Source: Paracoccus litorisediminis (GTDB lineage: Bacteria > Pseudomonadota > Alphaproteobacteria > Rhodobacterales > Rhodobacteraceae). Taken from it: a stretch of DNA of 64,000 nt. Made by a program: the position numbers and the translations under genes. The stretch spans positions 62,001-126,000 of the forward strand of contig NZ_WMIG01000007.1 in NCBI RefSeq assembly GCF_009711205.1, in the 5' to 3' direction. The notes under the pieces were generated by a model, which ran no database searches, was not told the DNA's origin, and worked only from the letters and a program-made list of their open reading frames with translations. This document shows, piece by piece, positions 38,989 through 47,256 of this stretch; position 1 is the stretch's first letter, and every line of letters starts with the position of its first letter.

Positions 38989-40250
38989 TTCGACATCATC
39001 CTTTTCCACATGTCATAGGCGGCGCGCATGCCGGTTTCGGCCGAGATATGGCCCAAGGGACCGTCCGGGCCGGGGCGTTCATCGACCAACCCGCGATTGA
39101 CGAGGATCTTCAGATCATGCCCGCCCTTGGTGCCGCGCTGGACGCGTTCCCAGACTTCGGCATCGTCGGGCGAACCAAAGCCCATCGGGCCCTGGAAGTG
39201 TTCGTGCAGGCGCAGACGGGCACGGTTTGCCGCCGCAGGTCCGCCCTCCATGCCGATGGCGATGTGGCGGATTTCGGTTTCCTCGACATTCACCGGGCGC
39301 AGCACGCGGAAGAACGCCAGCGAGAAGGAGACGTTCGGGAACAGGTTCAGGTTGAAGCCCGCCCCGCCAACGGCGCGGACGATCTTTTTCACCTGATCCT
39401 CGGGATAGCCCTCGTCGCGCAGTTCCTGCGCCAGTTCGGTGAAGCGTTCCGGGATCGGCGCGTCAAGATTGTCGTCCAGATCGACCAGTTCGGGGATCAT
39501 CACCATGACCGAATGGCCATTGCCCAGATCCTCGACATAGCCCTTGCCGGTTTCGAGGAACTCGAACATCTCTTCGGTCTCGCCGTCCAGCGACTGCATG
39601 AAGGACTTGTGGACGACCGGGAAGTGATAGGCGTCGGTGGTGTTTTCCAGCTGCACCTTCCAGTTCATCGGCACTTTGAACTGGTGCTCGCCCAGAACCT
39701 TGACCGGGAAGCCGCCGCCCTGCTTCATGAACAGGTCAATCCATTTCGTCACCGGGCCGAGAAAATCGACCAGCGGCTCGATCTGCTCGTTGAAGGTGGC
39801 GAAGATCATGCCGTTGTAGGTTTCGGTATGCAGGCGCTGCAGACCGTGCTGGGCCTTGTCGAAATCGTCGCCGTATTGTTCCGGATAGGGCAGCGCGCGC
39901 AGGCTGCCGTCCAGCCCGTAACCCCAGCCATGATAGGGGCACTGGAAGGAACTGGTCTTGCCCTTCTTGACCTCGCAGACCGTCGCCGCGCGGTGGCGGC
40001 AGCGGTTGACCATCACATGCACCTTGCCCTTGCGGTCGCGCACGACGATCACCGGCTCCTTGCCGACCGAGGACAGCTTGAAGCTGCCCTTATCGGGGAC
40101 CTCGGTGTCATGGGCGACCCAGACCCAGGTGTTCTTGAAGATGCGCTCCATCTCGACATCGAACAGCGCGGGGTCTTCATACATCGAGGTGGCGACCTGC
40201 GCGTTGTCGTAAAGCGCGTCCAGATCGTAAACGGGGGTATCCAGCGTCAT
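38985..40250 (-). CDS. iacC: Rieske aromatic-ring-hydroxylating dioxygenase alpha subunit
   Basis: A 421-residue catalytic subunit. The Rieske [2Fe-2S] ligands are Cys84, His86, Cys104 and His107 (NRCRHRAATVC... and FQCPYHGW). The mononuclear iron site is visible as NTTDAYHFPVVH, with Asp206, His209 and His214. In known iac pathways IacCD with IacF is needed to convert dioxindole-3-acetate toward catechol. SD GAGGCAGCC precedes ATG 40250. Key ligands are all intact, so the enzyme should be active. Confidence 0.93.
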   Translation of the reverse strand: MTLDTPVYDLDALYDNAQVATSMYEDPALFDVEMERIFKNTWVWVAHDTEVPDKGSFKLSSVGKEPVIVVRDRKGKVHVMVNRCRHRAATVCEVKKGKTSSFQCPYHGWGYGLDGSLRALPYPEQYGDDFDKAQHGLQRLHTETYNGMIFATFNEQIEPLVDFLGPVTKWIDLFMKQGGGFPVKVLGEHQFKVPMNWKVQLENTTDAYHFPVVHKSFMQSLDGETEEMFEFLETGKGYVEDLGNGHSVMVMIPELVDLDDNLDAPIPERFTELAQELRDEGYPEDQVKKIVRAVGGAGFNLNLFPNVSFSLAFFRVLRPVNVEETEIRHIAIGMEGGPAAANRARLRLHEHFQGPMGFGSPDDAEVWERVQRGTKGGHDLKILVNRGLVDERPGPDGPLGHISAETGMRAAYDMWKRMMSK

Positions 40251-40264
40251 GGCTGCCTCGCGGA

Positions 40265-40627
40265 TCAGAGTTGGGGGATTTCAAGCGCGCGGCCCATCCG
40301 GGCCTCGACGCGCATGTATTTCCACAGGCGGTGGTTCTGGTCGTCGGTCTGGATCGTGCGCAGCAGGTTGCAGGCGGCGATCACGGCCTCACGGTCGGGG
40401 AAATCGGCCATGATGTACCAGGTCGGCGGGAAGGACGGCGAGGTGCCGACCTGCGTCTGGTCGTCATCCAGCGTGCCAAGGACGGTGGTGCCGGGGATCT
40501 TGGCGACTTCGGCCATCAGCGTTTGCGTGGCCTTCCAAACCGGGCCGATCTTGTCGAAGGGCAGGTCGAAAAAGGCGGGCTGCATGGCAAAGCACAGCAG
40601 CGTGCGGATCGGGGCTTTCTCGGTCAT
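40265..40627 (-). CDS. iacB: IacB-like small protein of unknown mechanism
   Basis: A 120-residue soluble protein (MTEKAPIRTLLCFAMQPAF...) with no known catalytic motif. Its size and position between iacA and iacC match iacB, a conserved small gene of iac clusters whose biochemical role is unclear. The ferredoxin-like, dimeric alpha/beta-barrel look (FPPTWYIMADFPDREAVIAACNLLRTIQT) is a guess from secondary-structure pattern. ATG 40627 lies 22 bases after the iacA stop. Confidence 0.78.
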   Translation of the reverse strand: MTEKAPIRTLLCFAMQPAFFDLPFDKIGPVWKATQTLMAEVAKIPGTTVLGTLDDDQTQVGTSPSFPPTWYIMADFPDREAVIAACNLLRTIQTDDQNHRLWKYMRVEARMGRALEIPQL

Positions 40628-40649
40628 CTTGTCTCTCTTGTTCTGAATT

Positions 40650-41795
40650 TCAGGGAAAGCCGGGGGGCGTCTTTTCGCCGAACATGGCGGCGCCGGCGGC
40701 GGTCCATGTCCCCGCGGCCATGAAGGCGTGCTGGGCGACGCAGGCTGCATCGACCATGATCCGGCCCAGCGGGTGTCCGCGCACCATCGCGCCGGTGCCG
40801 CCCATGACAAAGGCCATGCGGGCGATCTCGGCGGCTTCCTCGGCGGCATGCGTTGCCGCCATGCGCAGGCGGATATGGGTCTCGCGGTCGACCGAGGGCG
40901 CATGGGCCAGTTGGTCCCATGCCGTCTCGATGATGTCGAAGAACTGGGCGCGGGCACCGGCCAGACGGGCCTCGGCGCGGGCAAGGCTTTCCTGCACATG
41001 CGGGCGCGCGCCGGGGCTGGGGGCCCCGGTGATCGAGGCGCGGTTGGCGGCGTCCGAGCGCACCCAGTCCAGCGCCTCGCGCGCGGTGCCCAGACCCACC
41101 ACTGCCAGCACCTGCGCGGCCAAGGCCATGGCCGGATAGCGGAAGATGCGGTCCTCCATCGCGGATTTAGCGCCGCGCACGAAGGTCCATTCCGGGGCGA
41201 CGACGACCTTGTCGACGACGATGTCATGGCTGCCGGTGGCGGTCAGACCGATCGTGTCCCATGTCTCATCGATGGTCACGAGGGCGCGTGGCATGACGGC
41301 GGTGCGGGGCAGGGGCGCATCCTCGCCCTCGATCTTGATGCCCGCGCCGATCAGGTCGGCGGCCATCGAGCCCGAGCCATAGGGCCAGCGCCCCGAGACC
41401 TCGAAGCCGCCCTCGACCCGGCGCGCGGGTTGCGGCGGGAACATCGCACCGGCAAAGACCGTGTCGGGATCGGCGCGGAAGATCGTGGCATAGGTCTCGA
41501 CCGGCAGGGCGGCCAGATAGGTCGAGGACACGCCAAAGCTTGCGACCCAGCCAGCCGAGGCATCGGCGGTCGAAATCGTCTCGATCATCCGCAGGAAGGC
41601 GGCCGGAGAGATCTCGTCCCCGCCAAAACGGGAGGGCACGAAGGCGCGATAGATGCCGGCGCGGCGGAAACCCTCGACGATATCGCGGGGGATATGGCGC
41701 AGGGTTTCGAATTCGCCGCGCCGGGCGCGGATCTGGGCCAGCAGGTCGGCAAGGCCGGCATGGGCTGCGGGCCTAAGGCTGAGGACTTCATTCAT
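40650..41795 (-). CDS. iacA: indole-3-acetate monooxygenase (flavin-dependent, acyl-CoA dehydrogenase fold)
   Basis: A 381-residue reduced-flavin-dependent hydroxylase. Blocks are LRHIPRDIVEGFRRAGIYRA, the FGGD loop, SAGWVASFGVSSTYLAALP, GGFEVSGRWPYGSGSMAADL, TGSHDIVVDKVVV and the C-terminal helices with TWTAAGAAMFGEKTPPGFP. IacA starts IAA breakdown by C2 hydroxylation with reduced flavin from IacG. It is a sister of the gene at 33082-34272. The start overlaps the iacH stop by ATGA. Confidence 0.88.
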   Translation of the reverse strand: MNEVLSLRPAAHAGLADLLAQIRARRGEFETLRHIPRDIVEGFRRAGIYRAFVPSRFGGDEISPAAFLRMIETISTADASAGWVASFGVSSTYLAALPVETYATIFRADPDTVFAGAMFPPQPARRVEGGFEVSGRWPYGSGSMAADLIGAGIKIEGEDAPLPRTAVMPRALVTIDETWDTIGLTATGSHDIVVDKVVVAPEWTFVRGAKSAMEDRIFRYPAMALAAQVLAVVGLGTAREALDWVRSDAANRASITGAPSPGARPHVQESLARAEARLAGARAQFFDIIETAWDQLAHAPSVDRETHIRLRMAATHAAEEAAEIARMAFVMGGTGAMVRGHPLGRIMVDAACVAQHAFMAAGTWTAAGAAMFGEKTPPGFP

Positions 41796-42940
41796 GCGGT
41801 CAGTTCCTTGGTCGCAAGGGCGGTCAGTCGCGGTTCAAGCCAGCGGGCGATGGCGCAAAGCCGGGCGTCGTCATGCATCCGGCCGACGATCTGGACCCCG
41901 GCAGGCAGGCCATCCGCAGTGCGGATCGGCAGGACCAGCGCCGGATGGCCCGACAGGTTGAAGGGCCGCAGGAAGCGGGTCAGCGGCAGGACGGTATTCG
42001 GGTCCGTCGCCTCGGCCAGGGTCGGGGGCACGACGGGCAGAGCGGGCAGGATCAGCGCGTCGCAGCCCTCAAGCGCGGCATCGACCTGAAGGGCAAAGGC
42101 GCGGCCGATTTCGCGCGCGGCATCGACCGCATCAGCCGAAACCTTGGCCCCACCTGCGATCCGGGTGCGAACGTCGGCACCGATCAGGTGCTGCGGCAGA
42201 TGGGCAAAGGCGGCGGCGGTTTCGGCGGCGATCACGGTCATACCCGCGGCAAAGGCCTGATCCAGCAGCGACAGCGTGGCGGCATCCAGCGCCAGATCAC
42301 CCACCGGGGCAAAGGCCGCGTCGATATTCGCATCCGACGCGACCGCGATGCGGCGCAGACGCGGGGCGTGGGTCAGGGCTGTGGGACGGAAGGTCGGGTC
42401 CATCAGCGTCATCGCGGCCTCGATCCCCGCCGCATCGCGGGCAAAGGGGCCGATGCAGTCCAGCGAGCTGTCGGCGGGCGTTGCCCCCTTGCGCGAGATA
42501 CGGCCAAAGCTGGGTTTCAGCCCGGCAATGCCGCAGCAGATCGCGGGCTGGCGGATCGAGCCACCGGTATCGGTGCCGATGGCGAAATCGACTGTGCCAG
42601 CCGCCACCGCCACCGCCGAACCCGAGGACGAGCCTCCGGGAATGCGGTCGGGCCAGTTCGGGTTCAGCGGCGTCCCGGTAAAGGCGTTCACCCCGGTCAT
42701 GCCGAAGGCCAGCTCGTGCATATTGGCCTTGCCCAGAATGCGCGTGCCTTGGGCCAGAACGGCTTCCACCACCTCGGCATGGGCAGCCGCTGGGGCCGCA
42801 TCCGCCAGTGCCGCCGAGCCGCAGCCCGAAACCATGCCCGCGATGTCGATGCAGTCCTTGACGACAAGGCTGGGACCATCGCCGCCCAGCGTGAAACGCG
42901 CCACCAGCGCGTGATCGGGAAAGTGTGCCTGGGTCGCCAT
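41792..42940 (-). CDS. iacH: amidase-signature family protein IacH
   Basis: A 382-residue amidase-signature hydrolase with the Ser-cisSer-Lys triad: Lys28 (LVVKDCIDIAG), the serine cluster at 104-106 (PGGSSSGSA) and nucleophile Ser128 (GTDTGGSIR). It has the family C-terminus (LSGHPALVLPIRTADGLPAGVQIVGR). IacH occurs in iac clusters but is not required for IAA growth in the strains studied. It could release IAA from indole-3-acetamide or amino-acid conjugates. It is the first gene of the iacHABCDEFG operon. Confidence 0.88.
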   Translation of the reverse strand: MATQAHFPDHALVARFTLGGDGPSLVVKDCIDIAGMVSGCGSAALADAAPAAAHAEVVEAVLAQGTRILGKANMHELAFGMTGVNAFTGTPLNPNWPDRIPGGSSSGSAVAVAAGTVDFAIGTDTGGSIRQPAICCGIAGLKPSFGRISRKGATPADSSLDCIGPFARDAAGIEAAMTLMDPTFRPTALTHAPRLRRIAVASDANIDAAFAPVGDLALDAATLSLLDQAFAAGMTVIAAETAAAFAHLPQHLIGADVRTRIAGGAKVSADAVDAAREIGRAFALQVDAALEGCDALILPALPVVPPTLAEATDPNTVLPLTRFLRPFNLSGHPALVLPIRTADGLPAGVQIVGRMHDDARLCAIARWLEPRLTALATKELTA

Positions 42941-42976
42941 GACAGCTCCTTGGGTGCGACCACGGGTCGCGGTGAC

Positions 42977-42993
42977 TTCACTTGTTACGTGAA
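42977..42993. promoter_or_regulatory. candidate IacR operator 1 (iacH side)
   Basis: TTCAC-N7-GTGAA inverted repeat, extended rightward to ATTACCGC. It begins 37 bases upstream of the iacH start, in promoter position. Confidence 0.55.
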
Positions 42994-43252
42994 AATTACC
43001 GCAAAAAAGGAATCGGTCAACGCAGATTCGTTATCGGAAACGAAAATAATGATTTATTATCAGTACGTTGAATGTGATTTTTCCGCCGCCCTGAAGAGGG
43101 TGCGTGACATGCGGCATGGCATGAAGGGGCGGGCGCATGACCTGCCTGTCCTTATGCTACTCATTACATTCCTTTTCACGCAATAAGAATCTTGCGCATT
43201 GGCGCTGGTTTCCGGTTCTGCCTGTGCAAACGCCACGCCTGCGCGAAATTAA

Positions 43253-43269
43253 TTCACTAATCGCGTGAA
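43253..43269. promoter_or_regulatory. candidate IacR operator 2 (iacI side)
   Basis: The same TTCAC-N7-GTGAA arrangement with the same ATTACCGC extension, ending 71 bases upstream of the iacI start. It shares 15 consecutive bases with operator 1. Confidence 0.55.
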
Positions 43270-43340
43270 AATTACCGCTTGATTCGTGATGAACTCGCGC
43301 TCTAGCCTGTCCGCATCATCCCGAAACCCCGGAGAATCCC

Positions 43341-43904
43341 ATGTCCGTTATGGAAGACAGCAGGCTTTCCAGCCTGATCGCCCGCGTCGAGGTGCTTGAG
43401 GCCGAGGCCGAGATTCGCCGCATTCAGGCGCGCTACATGTTCCTGTGCGACACGCCCATGCCGGAATTCGGCGTGACCACCGATGCCGAGCGGATCGACC
43501 TGATCATGGAGCTGTATGCCGAGGATGCCATCTGGGAAGGCGTCGGCGAATACTATCAGGGCCAGTTCGGGCAGGCGGTCGGCGCCCCCGCCATCCGCAA
43601 GCATTTCGAGGCTTTCTGGGGCGAGAAGAAAGAGCCCGAGCTGCTGCTGAACTGCCATTACCTGACCTCGGAACAGATCCACGTCCATGGTGACACGGCG
43701 GATGGGCAATGGGTCCATATGCAGCCCTGGCTGTTTTCCGACGGCAAGGCGCTGCTGCGCTCCTCGCGGCTGAACAACACCTTCCGCAAGCAGGACGGCC
43801 GCTGGCTGATCACCCGGACGCGGACCGAGAACGTGTTCATCGCGCCGCTCTCGCCGGGCTGGGCATCGGATTATCCGCGCGCATCGGTGCTGATGAAGCC
43901 CTGA
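43341..43904 (+). CDS. iacI: SnoaL-like protein IacI
   Basis: A 187-residue NTF2/SnoaL-fold protein: EIRRIQARYMFLCDTPMPEFG, then ELYAEDAIWEGVGEYYQGQFG and RSSRLNNTFRKQDGRWLITRTRTENVFI. It has no signal peptide. Position opposite iacH and family match iacI, a conserved but poorly understood iac gene. SD GGAGAATCCC precedes ATG 43341. A strong terminator follows. Confidence 0.8.
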   Translation: MSVMEDSRLSSLIARVEVLEAEAEIRRIQARYMFLCDTPMPEFGVTTDAERIDLIMELYAEDAIWEGVGEYYQGQFGQAVGAPAIRKHFEAFWGEKKEPELLLNCHYLTSEQIHVHGDTADGQWVHMQPWLFSDGKALLRSSRLNNTFRKQDGRWLITRTRTENVFIAPLSPGWASDYPRASVLMKP

Positions 43905-43973
43905 TCCGGGGAATACGTGCCCTAAGGCTGTTGTGACCGCATCAACATAGCGGGCGCTACAGATCGAATGCCG

Positions 43974-44009
43974 ATGGCTGGCCCGTATGCTGGGCCAGCC
44001 ATAAAAATT
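43974..44009 (+). terminator. rho-independent terminator after iacI
   Basis: A perfect 11-bp stem ATGGCTGGCCC/GGGCCAGCCAT (43974-44002) with a 7-base loop, followed by AAAAATTT. It lies about 70 bases past the iacI stop and separates the iac locus from the tct genes. Confidence 0.75.
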
Positions 44010-44176
44010 TGGGCCGTCGCTGACGGGATGCGCCATGAGTTGCGTCCGCGACCGTTCAGTTTTGGGCATGGTGCCCATAGCAGAAACGAAAGTTCTTGAC
44101 GGAGTCGGTCGGGCTGATCGAAACTTCATGCATGCGCATGCATACGGGGAATTGCAGCGCATTCAGGGAGGAAGAC

Positions 44177-45154
44177 ATGAACAAATTCATTACTGCAGCG
44201 GCGGGTTTCGCCGTTGCTTTCGGTGCGCTTGCCGGTCCGGTCATGGCGCAGGATTACCCCGCCAAACCCGTCACGCTGATCGTGCCCTTTCCGCCGGGCG
44301 GGGCCAGCGACACCATTGGCCGCGTCACCACGCAAGCCATGCAGGAGGGTTTCGGCCAATCCATCGTGGTCGAGAACAAGCCGGGCGCGAATGGCGCAAT
44401 TGGCGCCGCCTCGGTCGCCCGCAGCGCGCCGGATGGCTACACGCTGATCGCGGCCTCGATCGGGACTTTCGGCATCAACCCGGCGCTGCGTTCCGATCTG
44501 GAATACGATCCGCGCAAGGATCTGGACATGCTGACGATCGCGGTCCGCACGCCCAACGCGCTGGTCACGCGCCCCGGTCTTGGCGTCAAGACGGTCGAGG
44601 AGCTGGTGGCGAAACTTAAAGCCGAGCCGGACACGCTGACCTTTGCCTCGTCGGGGACGGGGTCCTCGGACCACCTGACTGCCGAGCTGTTCTGGCAAAC
44701 CAGCCAGACCTCGGGTATCCACGTTCCCTACAAGGGCGGCGGGCCGGCCCAGACCGACCTGATGGGCGGCCATGCCGACGTATCCTTCCAGAACCTTGGC
44801 AACATCGCCAACTATGTCCGCGAGGGCAAGATGGAGATGCTGGCGATCACCGCCGACCAGCGCTCGCCCGATTTCCCGGACGTGCCGACGATGAAGGAGC
44901 TGGGTTTCGACGGGCTTGAGGTCTATTCGTGGCAGGCCTTTGCCGCGCCCAAGGGCACCCCGCCAGAGATCCGCGCCAAGCTGGCCGAGGGTCTGACCGC
45001 CGCGCTGAAATCCCCTGCCGTCACCGAGCAGTTCGGCAAGATGGGCTTTGCCGTCGTCGCCAATGATCCGACCGAGGCCGATGCCTTTGTCGCGGCGGAA
45101 ATCGACCGCTGGTCGAAGGTCGTCAAGGACGGCGACATCAAGCCCGAGCAGTAA
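44177..45154 (+). CDS. tctC: tripartite tricarboxylate transporter (Bug family) substrate-binding protein
   Basis: A 325-residue periplasmic protein with signal peptide MNKFITAAAGFAVAFGALAGPVMA. Bug/TctC hallmarks follow: YPAKPVTLIVPFPPGGASDTIGR, VVENKPGANGAIGAA, and VPYKGGGPAQTDLMGG. It captures a carboxylic acid for TctAB. The start at ATG 44177 follows GGGAGGAAGAC. The neighbouring acid-sugar genes suggest a sugar acid such as threonate or erythronate as ligand. Confidence 0.93.
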   Translation: MNKFITAAAGFAVAFGALAGPVMAQDYPAKPVTLIVPFPPGGASDTIGRVTTQAMQEGFGQSIVVENKPGANGAIGAASVARSAPDGYTLIAASIGTFGINPALRSDLEYDPRKDLDMLTIAVRTPNALVTRPGLGVKTVEELVAKLKAEPDTLTFASSGTGSSDHLTAELFWQTSQTSGIHVPYKGGGPAQTDLMGGHADVSFQNLGNIANYVREGKMEMLAITADQRSPDFPDVPTMKELGFDGLEVYSWQAFAAPKGTPPEIRAKLAEGLTAALKSPAVTEQFGKMGFAVVANDPTEADAFVAAEIDRWSKVVKDGDIKPEQ

Positions 45155-45162
45155 GCCTGCCT

Positions 45163-45191
45163 TCCGTGCCGCCCGACCGTGGCGGCACGGA
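45163..45191 (+). repeat. intercistronic hairpin after tctC
   Basis: A perfect 11-bp stem TCCGTGCCGCC/GGCGGCACGGA with a 7-base loop, eight bases after the tctC stop. Such hairpins commonly stabilise binding-protein mRNA relative to the membrane genes. Confidence 0.6.
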
Positions 45192-45217
45192 CCATCTGCA
45201 CGGCTTGCGAGGACAGA

Positions 45218-45679
45218 ATGAAATCGACTTACCAGACCAAGGATTTCTGGGCCGGATGCGTCTATGTGGCGATCGGCCTTGCGGCGATCCTGATTGCGCA
45301 GGATTATAAAATGGGCACTGCCGCCCGCATGGGCGCGGGTTATTTCCCGCGCGTACTCAGTGGGTTGCTGATGCTGATCGGGCTGGCCTCGATCCTGCGG
45401 GCATTCCTGCAGCCCGGGGAAAGGGTGGAACGCATCCAGCTGCGCCCGATGTTGCTGATCGTCGGATCGACGCTGATTTTTGCAGCCAGCGTGCGCTATC
45501 TGGGCACCGTGATCGCCGTGCCGCTGATGGGGCTTCTGGCGGCCTCGGCCAGCCGGATGTTTCGCATCACCGTCCCCGCCTTGGTCGGGCTGGCGCTGCT
45601 GACCGCCTTTTGCACCATCGTCTTTCAAATGGGGCTTGGCGTCCCGCTGCCGATCCTTGGCAGCCTGTTCGGAGGCTGA
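45218..45679 (+). CDS. tctB: TctB-type small membrane subunit
   Basis: A 153-residue inner-membrane protein with about four hydrophobic segments, beginning MKSTYQTKDFWAGCVYVAIGLAAILIAQDY. The YxMGTAARMGAGYFPR motif is typical of TctB. ATG 45218 has SD GAGGACAGA. It is followed after three bases by tctA. Confidence 0.9.
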   Translation: MKSTYQTKDFWAGCVYVAIGLAAILIAQDYKMGTAARMGAGYFPRVLSGLLMLIGLASILRAFLQPGERVERIQLRPMLLIVGSTLIFAASVRYLGTVIAVPLMGLLAASASRMFRITVPALVGLALLTAFCTIVFQMGLGVPLPILGSLFGG

Positions 45680-45682
45680 CGC

Positions 45683-47188
45683 ATGGAGCTGATCCAAAAT
45701 CTGGGCCTTGGCTTTGCCACCGCCTTCAGCGTCGCCAACCTTGCCTATTGCCTGATCGGCGTTTTCCTTGGCACGGCCATCGGCGTGCTGCCGGGGTTGG
45801 GGCCGGTCGCGACCATCGCCATGCTGCTGCCGGTGACCTTCGGCCTGTCGCCGGAAACCGCGCTGATCATGCTGGCGGGGATTTTCTATGGCGCGCAATA
45901 TGGCGGCTCAACCACGGCGATCCTTGTGAACCTGCCGGGTGAATCCTCCAGTGTCGTCACCGCCATCGACGGCTACCAGATGGCGCGGCAGGGCCATGCT
46001 GGTAAGGCGCTGGCCACCGCGGCCATCGGGTCCTTCATTGCGGGCACGGTGGCGACGGTCGTCATCGCCCTGATCGCACCCGCCTTGGCCGAGGTCGCGC
46101 TGGCTTTCGGCCCGCGGGAATATTTCTCGTTGATGGTGCTGGGGCTGGTGGCCTCGGTCGTGTTGGCCAGCGGCTCCTTGCTGCATGCGGTGGGGATGAT
46201 CGTGCTGGGCCTGCTGCTGGGCCTGATCGGGACCGACGTGAATTCGGGCGTCATGCGCTATACCTTTGGCCGGGATGAGATGGCCGACGGCATCAGCTTT
46301 GTCGTCGTCGCCATGGGCATGTTCGGCATTGGCGAGATCCTGTCCAATCTGGAAAGCGAAGCCAGCCGCAGCATCCTTGCCCGCAAGGTCGAGGGGCTGA
46401 TGCCCACCCGCGCCGATCTGCGCCGGATCATGGCCCCGGTGGCGCGCGGCACCGGCATCGGCTCGCTTCTGGGTATCCTGCCGGGGGGCGGGGCGATGCT
46501 GGCGTCCTTTGCGGCCTATGCGCTGGAAAAGAAGGTGTCGCGCACGCCCGAACGCTTCGGCCACGGCGCGATCGAAGGCGTGGCCGGACCGGAATCCGCG
46601 AATAATGCCGCGGCCCAGACCAGCTTCATTCCGATGCTGACGCTGGGGATTCCGTCGAATCCGACGATGGCGCTGATGATCGGGGCGATGATCATGCAGG
46701 GCATCCAGCCGGGGCCGGGGGTGATCTCGGATCAGCCGGCGCTGTTCTGGGGGCTGATCGTGTCGATGTGGATCGGCAATGTCATGCTGCTGGTGCTGAA
46801 CCTGCCGCTGATCGGTCTATGGGTGCGGATGATCGGGATTCCCTATCATTTCCTGTATCCCTGCATCATTTTCTTCTGCGTGATCGGGGTGTTCAGCATC
46901 AACAACGCCACCTTCGACATCTGGCTGATGGCGCTGTTCGGGGTCGCGGGCTACATCCTGCGCAAGCTGGATTGCGAACCGGCGCCACTGCTGCTGGGCT
47001 TCGTCCTTGGCCCGATGCTGGAAGAACACCTGCGCCGCGCCATGCTGATTTCCAAGGGCGATCCGACCGGCTTCCTGACCAGCCCGATCAGCGCGACCCT
47101 GCTGGCGCTGGCGGTGGCGCTGCTGATCAGCATCCTGCTGCCCGCCATCCGCAGCAAGCGCGAGGAGGCATTTCAGGAAGAGGACTGA
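45683..47188 (+). CDS. tctA: TctA-type large membrane subunit
   Basis: A 501-residue permease with about 12 hydrophobic segments. It has the TctA signatures GTAIGVLPGLGPVATIAMLLP near the N-terminus, FYGAQYGGSTTAILVNLPGE, GILPGGGAMLASFAAYALEKK and GVAGPESANNAAAQTSFIPMLTLGIPSN. It completes the TctCBA proton/sodium-coupled importer. Confidence 0.95.
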   Translation: MELIQNLGLGFATAFSVANLAYCLIGVFLGTAIGVLPGLGPVATIAMLLPVTFGLSPETALIMLAGIFYGAQYGGSTTAILVNLPGESSSVVTAIDGYQMARQGHAGKALATAAIGSFIAGTVATVVIALIAPALAEVALAFGPREYFSLMVLGLVASVVLASGSLLHAVGMIVLGLLLGLIGTDVNSGVMRYTFGRDEMADGISFVVVAMGMFGIGEILSNLESEASRSILARKVEGLMPTRADLRRIMAPVARGTGIGSLLGILPGGGAMLASFAAYALEKKVSRTPERFGHGAIEGVAGPESANNAAAQTSFIPMLTLGIPSNPTMALMIGAMIMQGIQPGPGVISDQPALFWGLIVSMWIGNVMLLVLNLPLIGLWVRMIGIPYHFLYPCIIFFCVIGVFSINNATFDIWLMALFGVAGYILRKLDCEPAPLLLGFVLGPMLEEHLRRAMLISKGDPTGFLTSPISATLLALAVALLISILLPAIRSKREEAFQEED

Positions 47189-47256
47189 TCCTGTCCGGGC
47201 GGGCTTGCGCTGCGGCCCGCCCTTGGCGACAAGTCTGTGTCAGGCAGGGGCGCAGC

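Larger units (their letters stand above)
42941..43340. promoter_or_regulatory. iacH/iacI divergent promoter region
   Basis: The 400-base gap is A/T-rich against its surroundings and has no credible gene. It carries two near-identical elements containing CGTGAAAATTACCGC (42988-43002 and 43264-43278), each preceded by TTCACT five bases upstream. A third CGTGAAAA core lies in opposite orientation at 43173-43180. One full element sits by each start, so MarR/IacR repression of both genes is the simple reading. Confidence 0.65.

Noticed and set aside
40628..41227. Possible long N-terminal extension of the IacB-like protein
   Set aside because: It would be encoded within iacA in another frame and is Pro/Arg/Ala-rich without homology; the start at 40627 fits the iacB size.
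46768..47256. Possible N-terminal extension of the LacI-type regulator
   Set aside because: The extension lies inside tctA in another frame and lacks any domain; the HTH begins at MSDTIQQKVTMATIAQ after ATG 47257.
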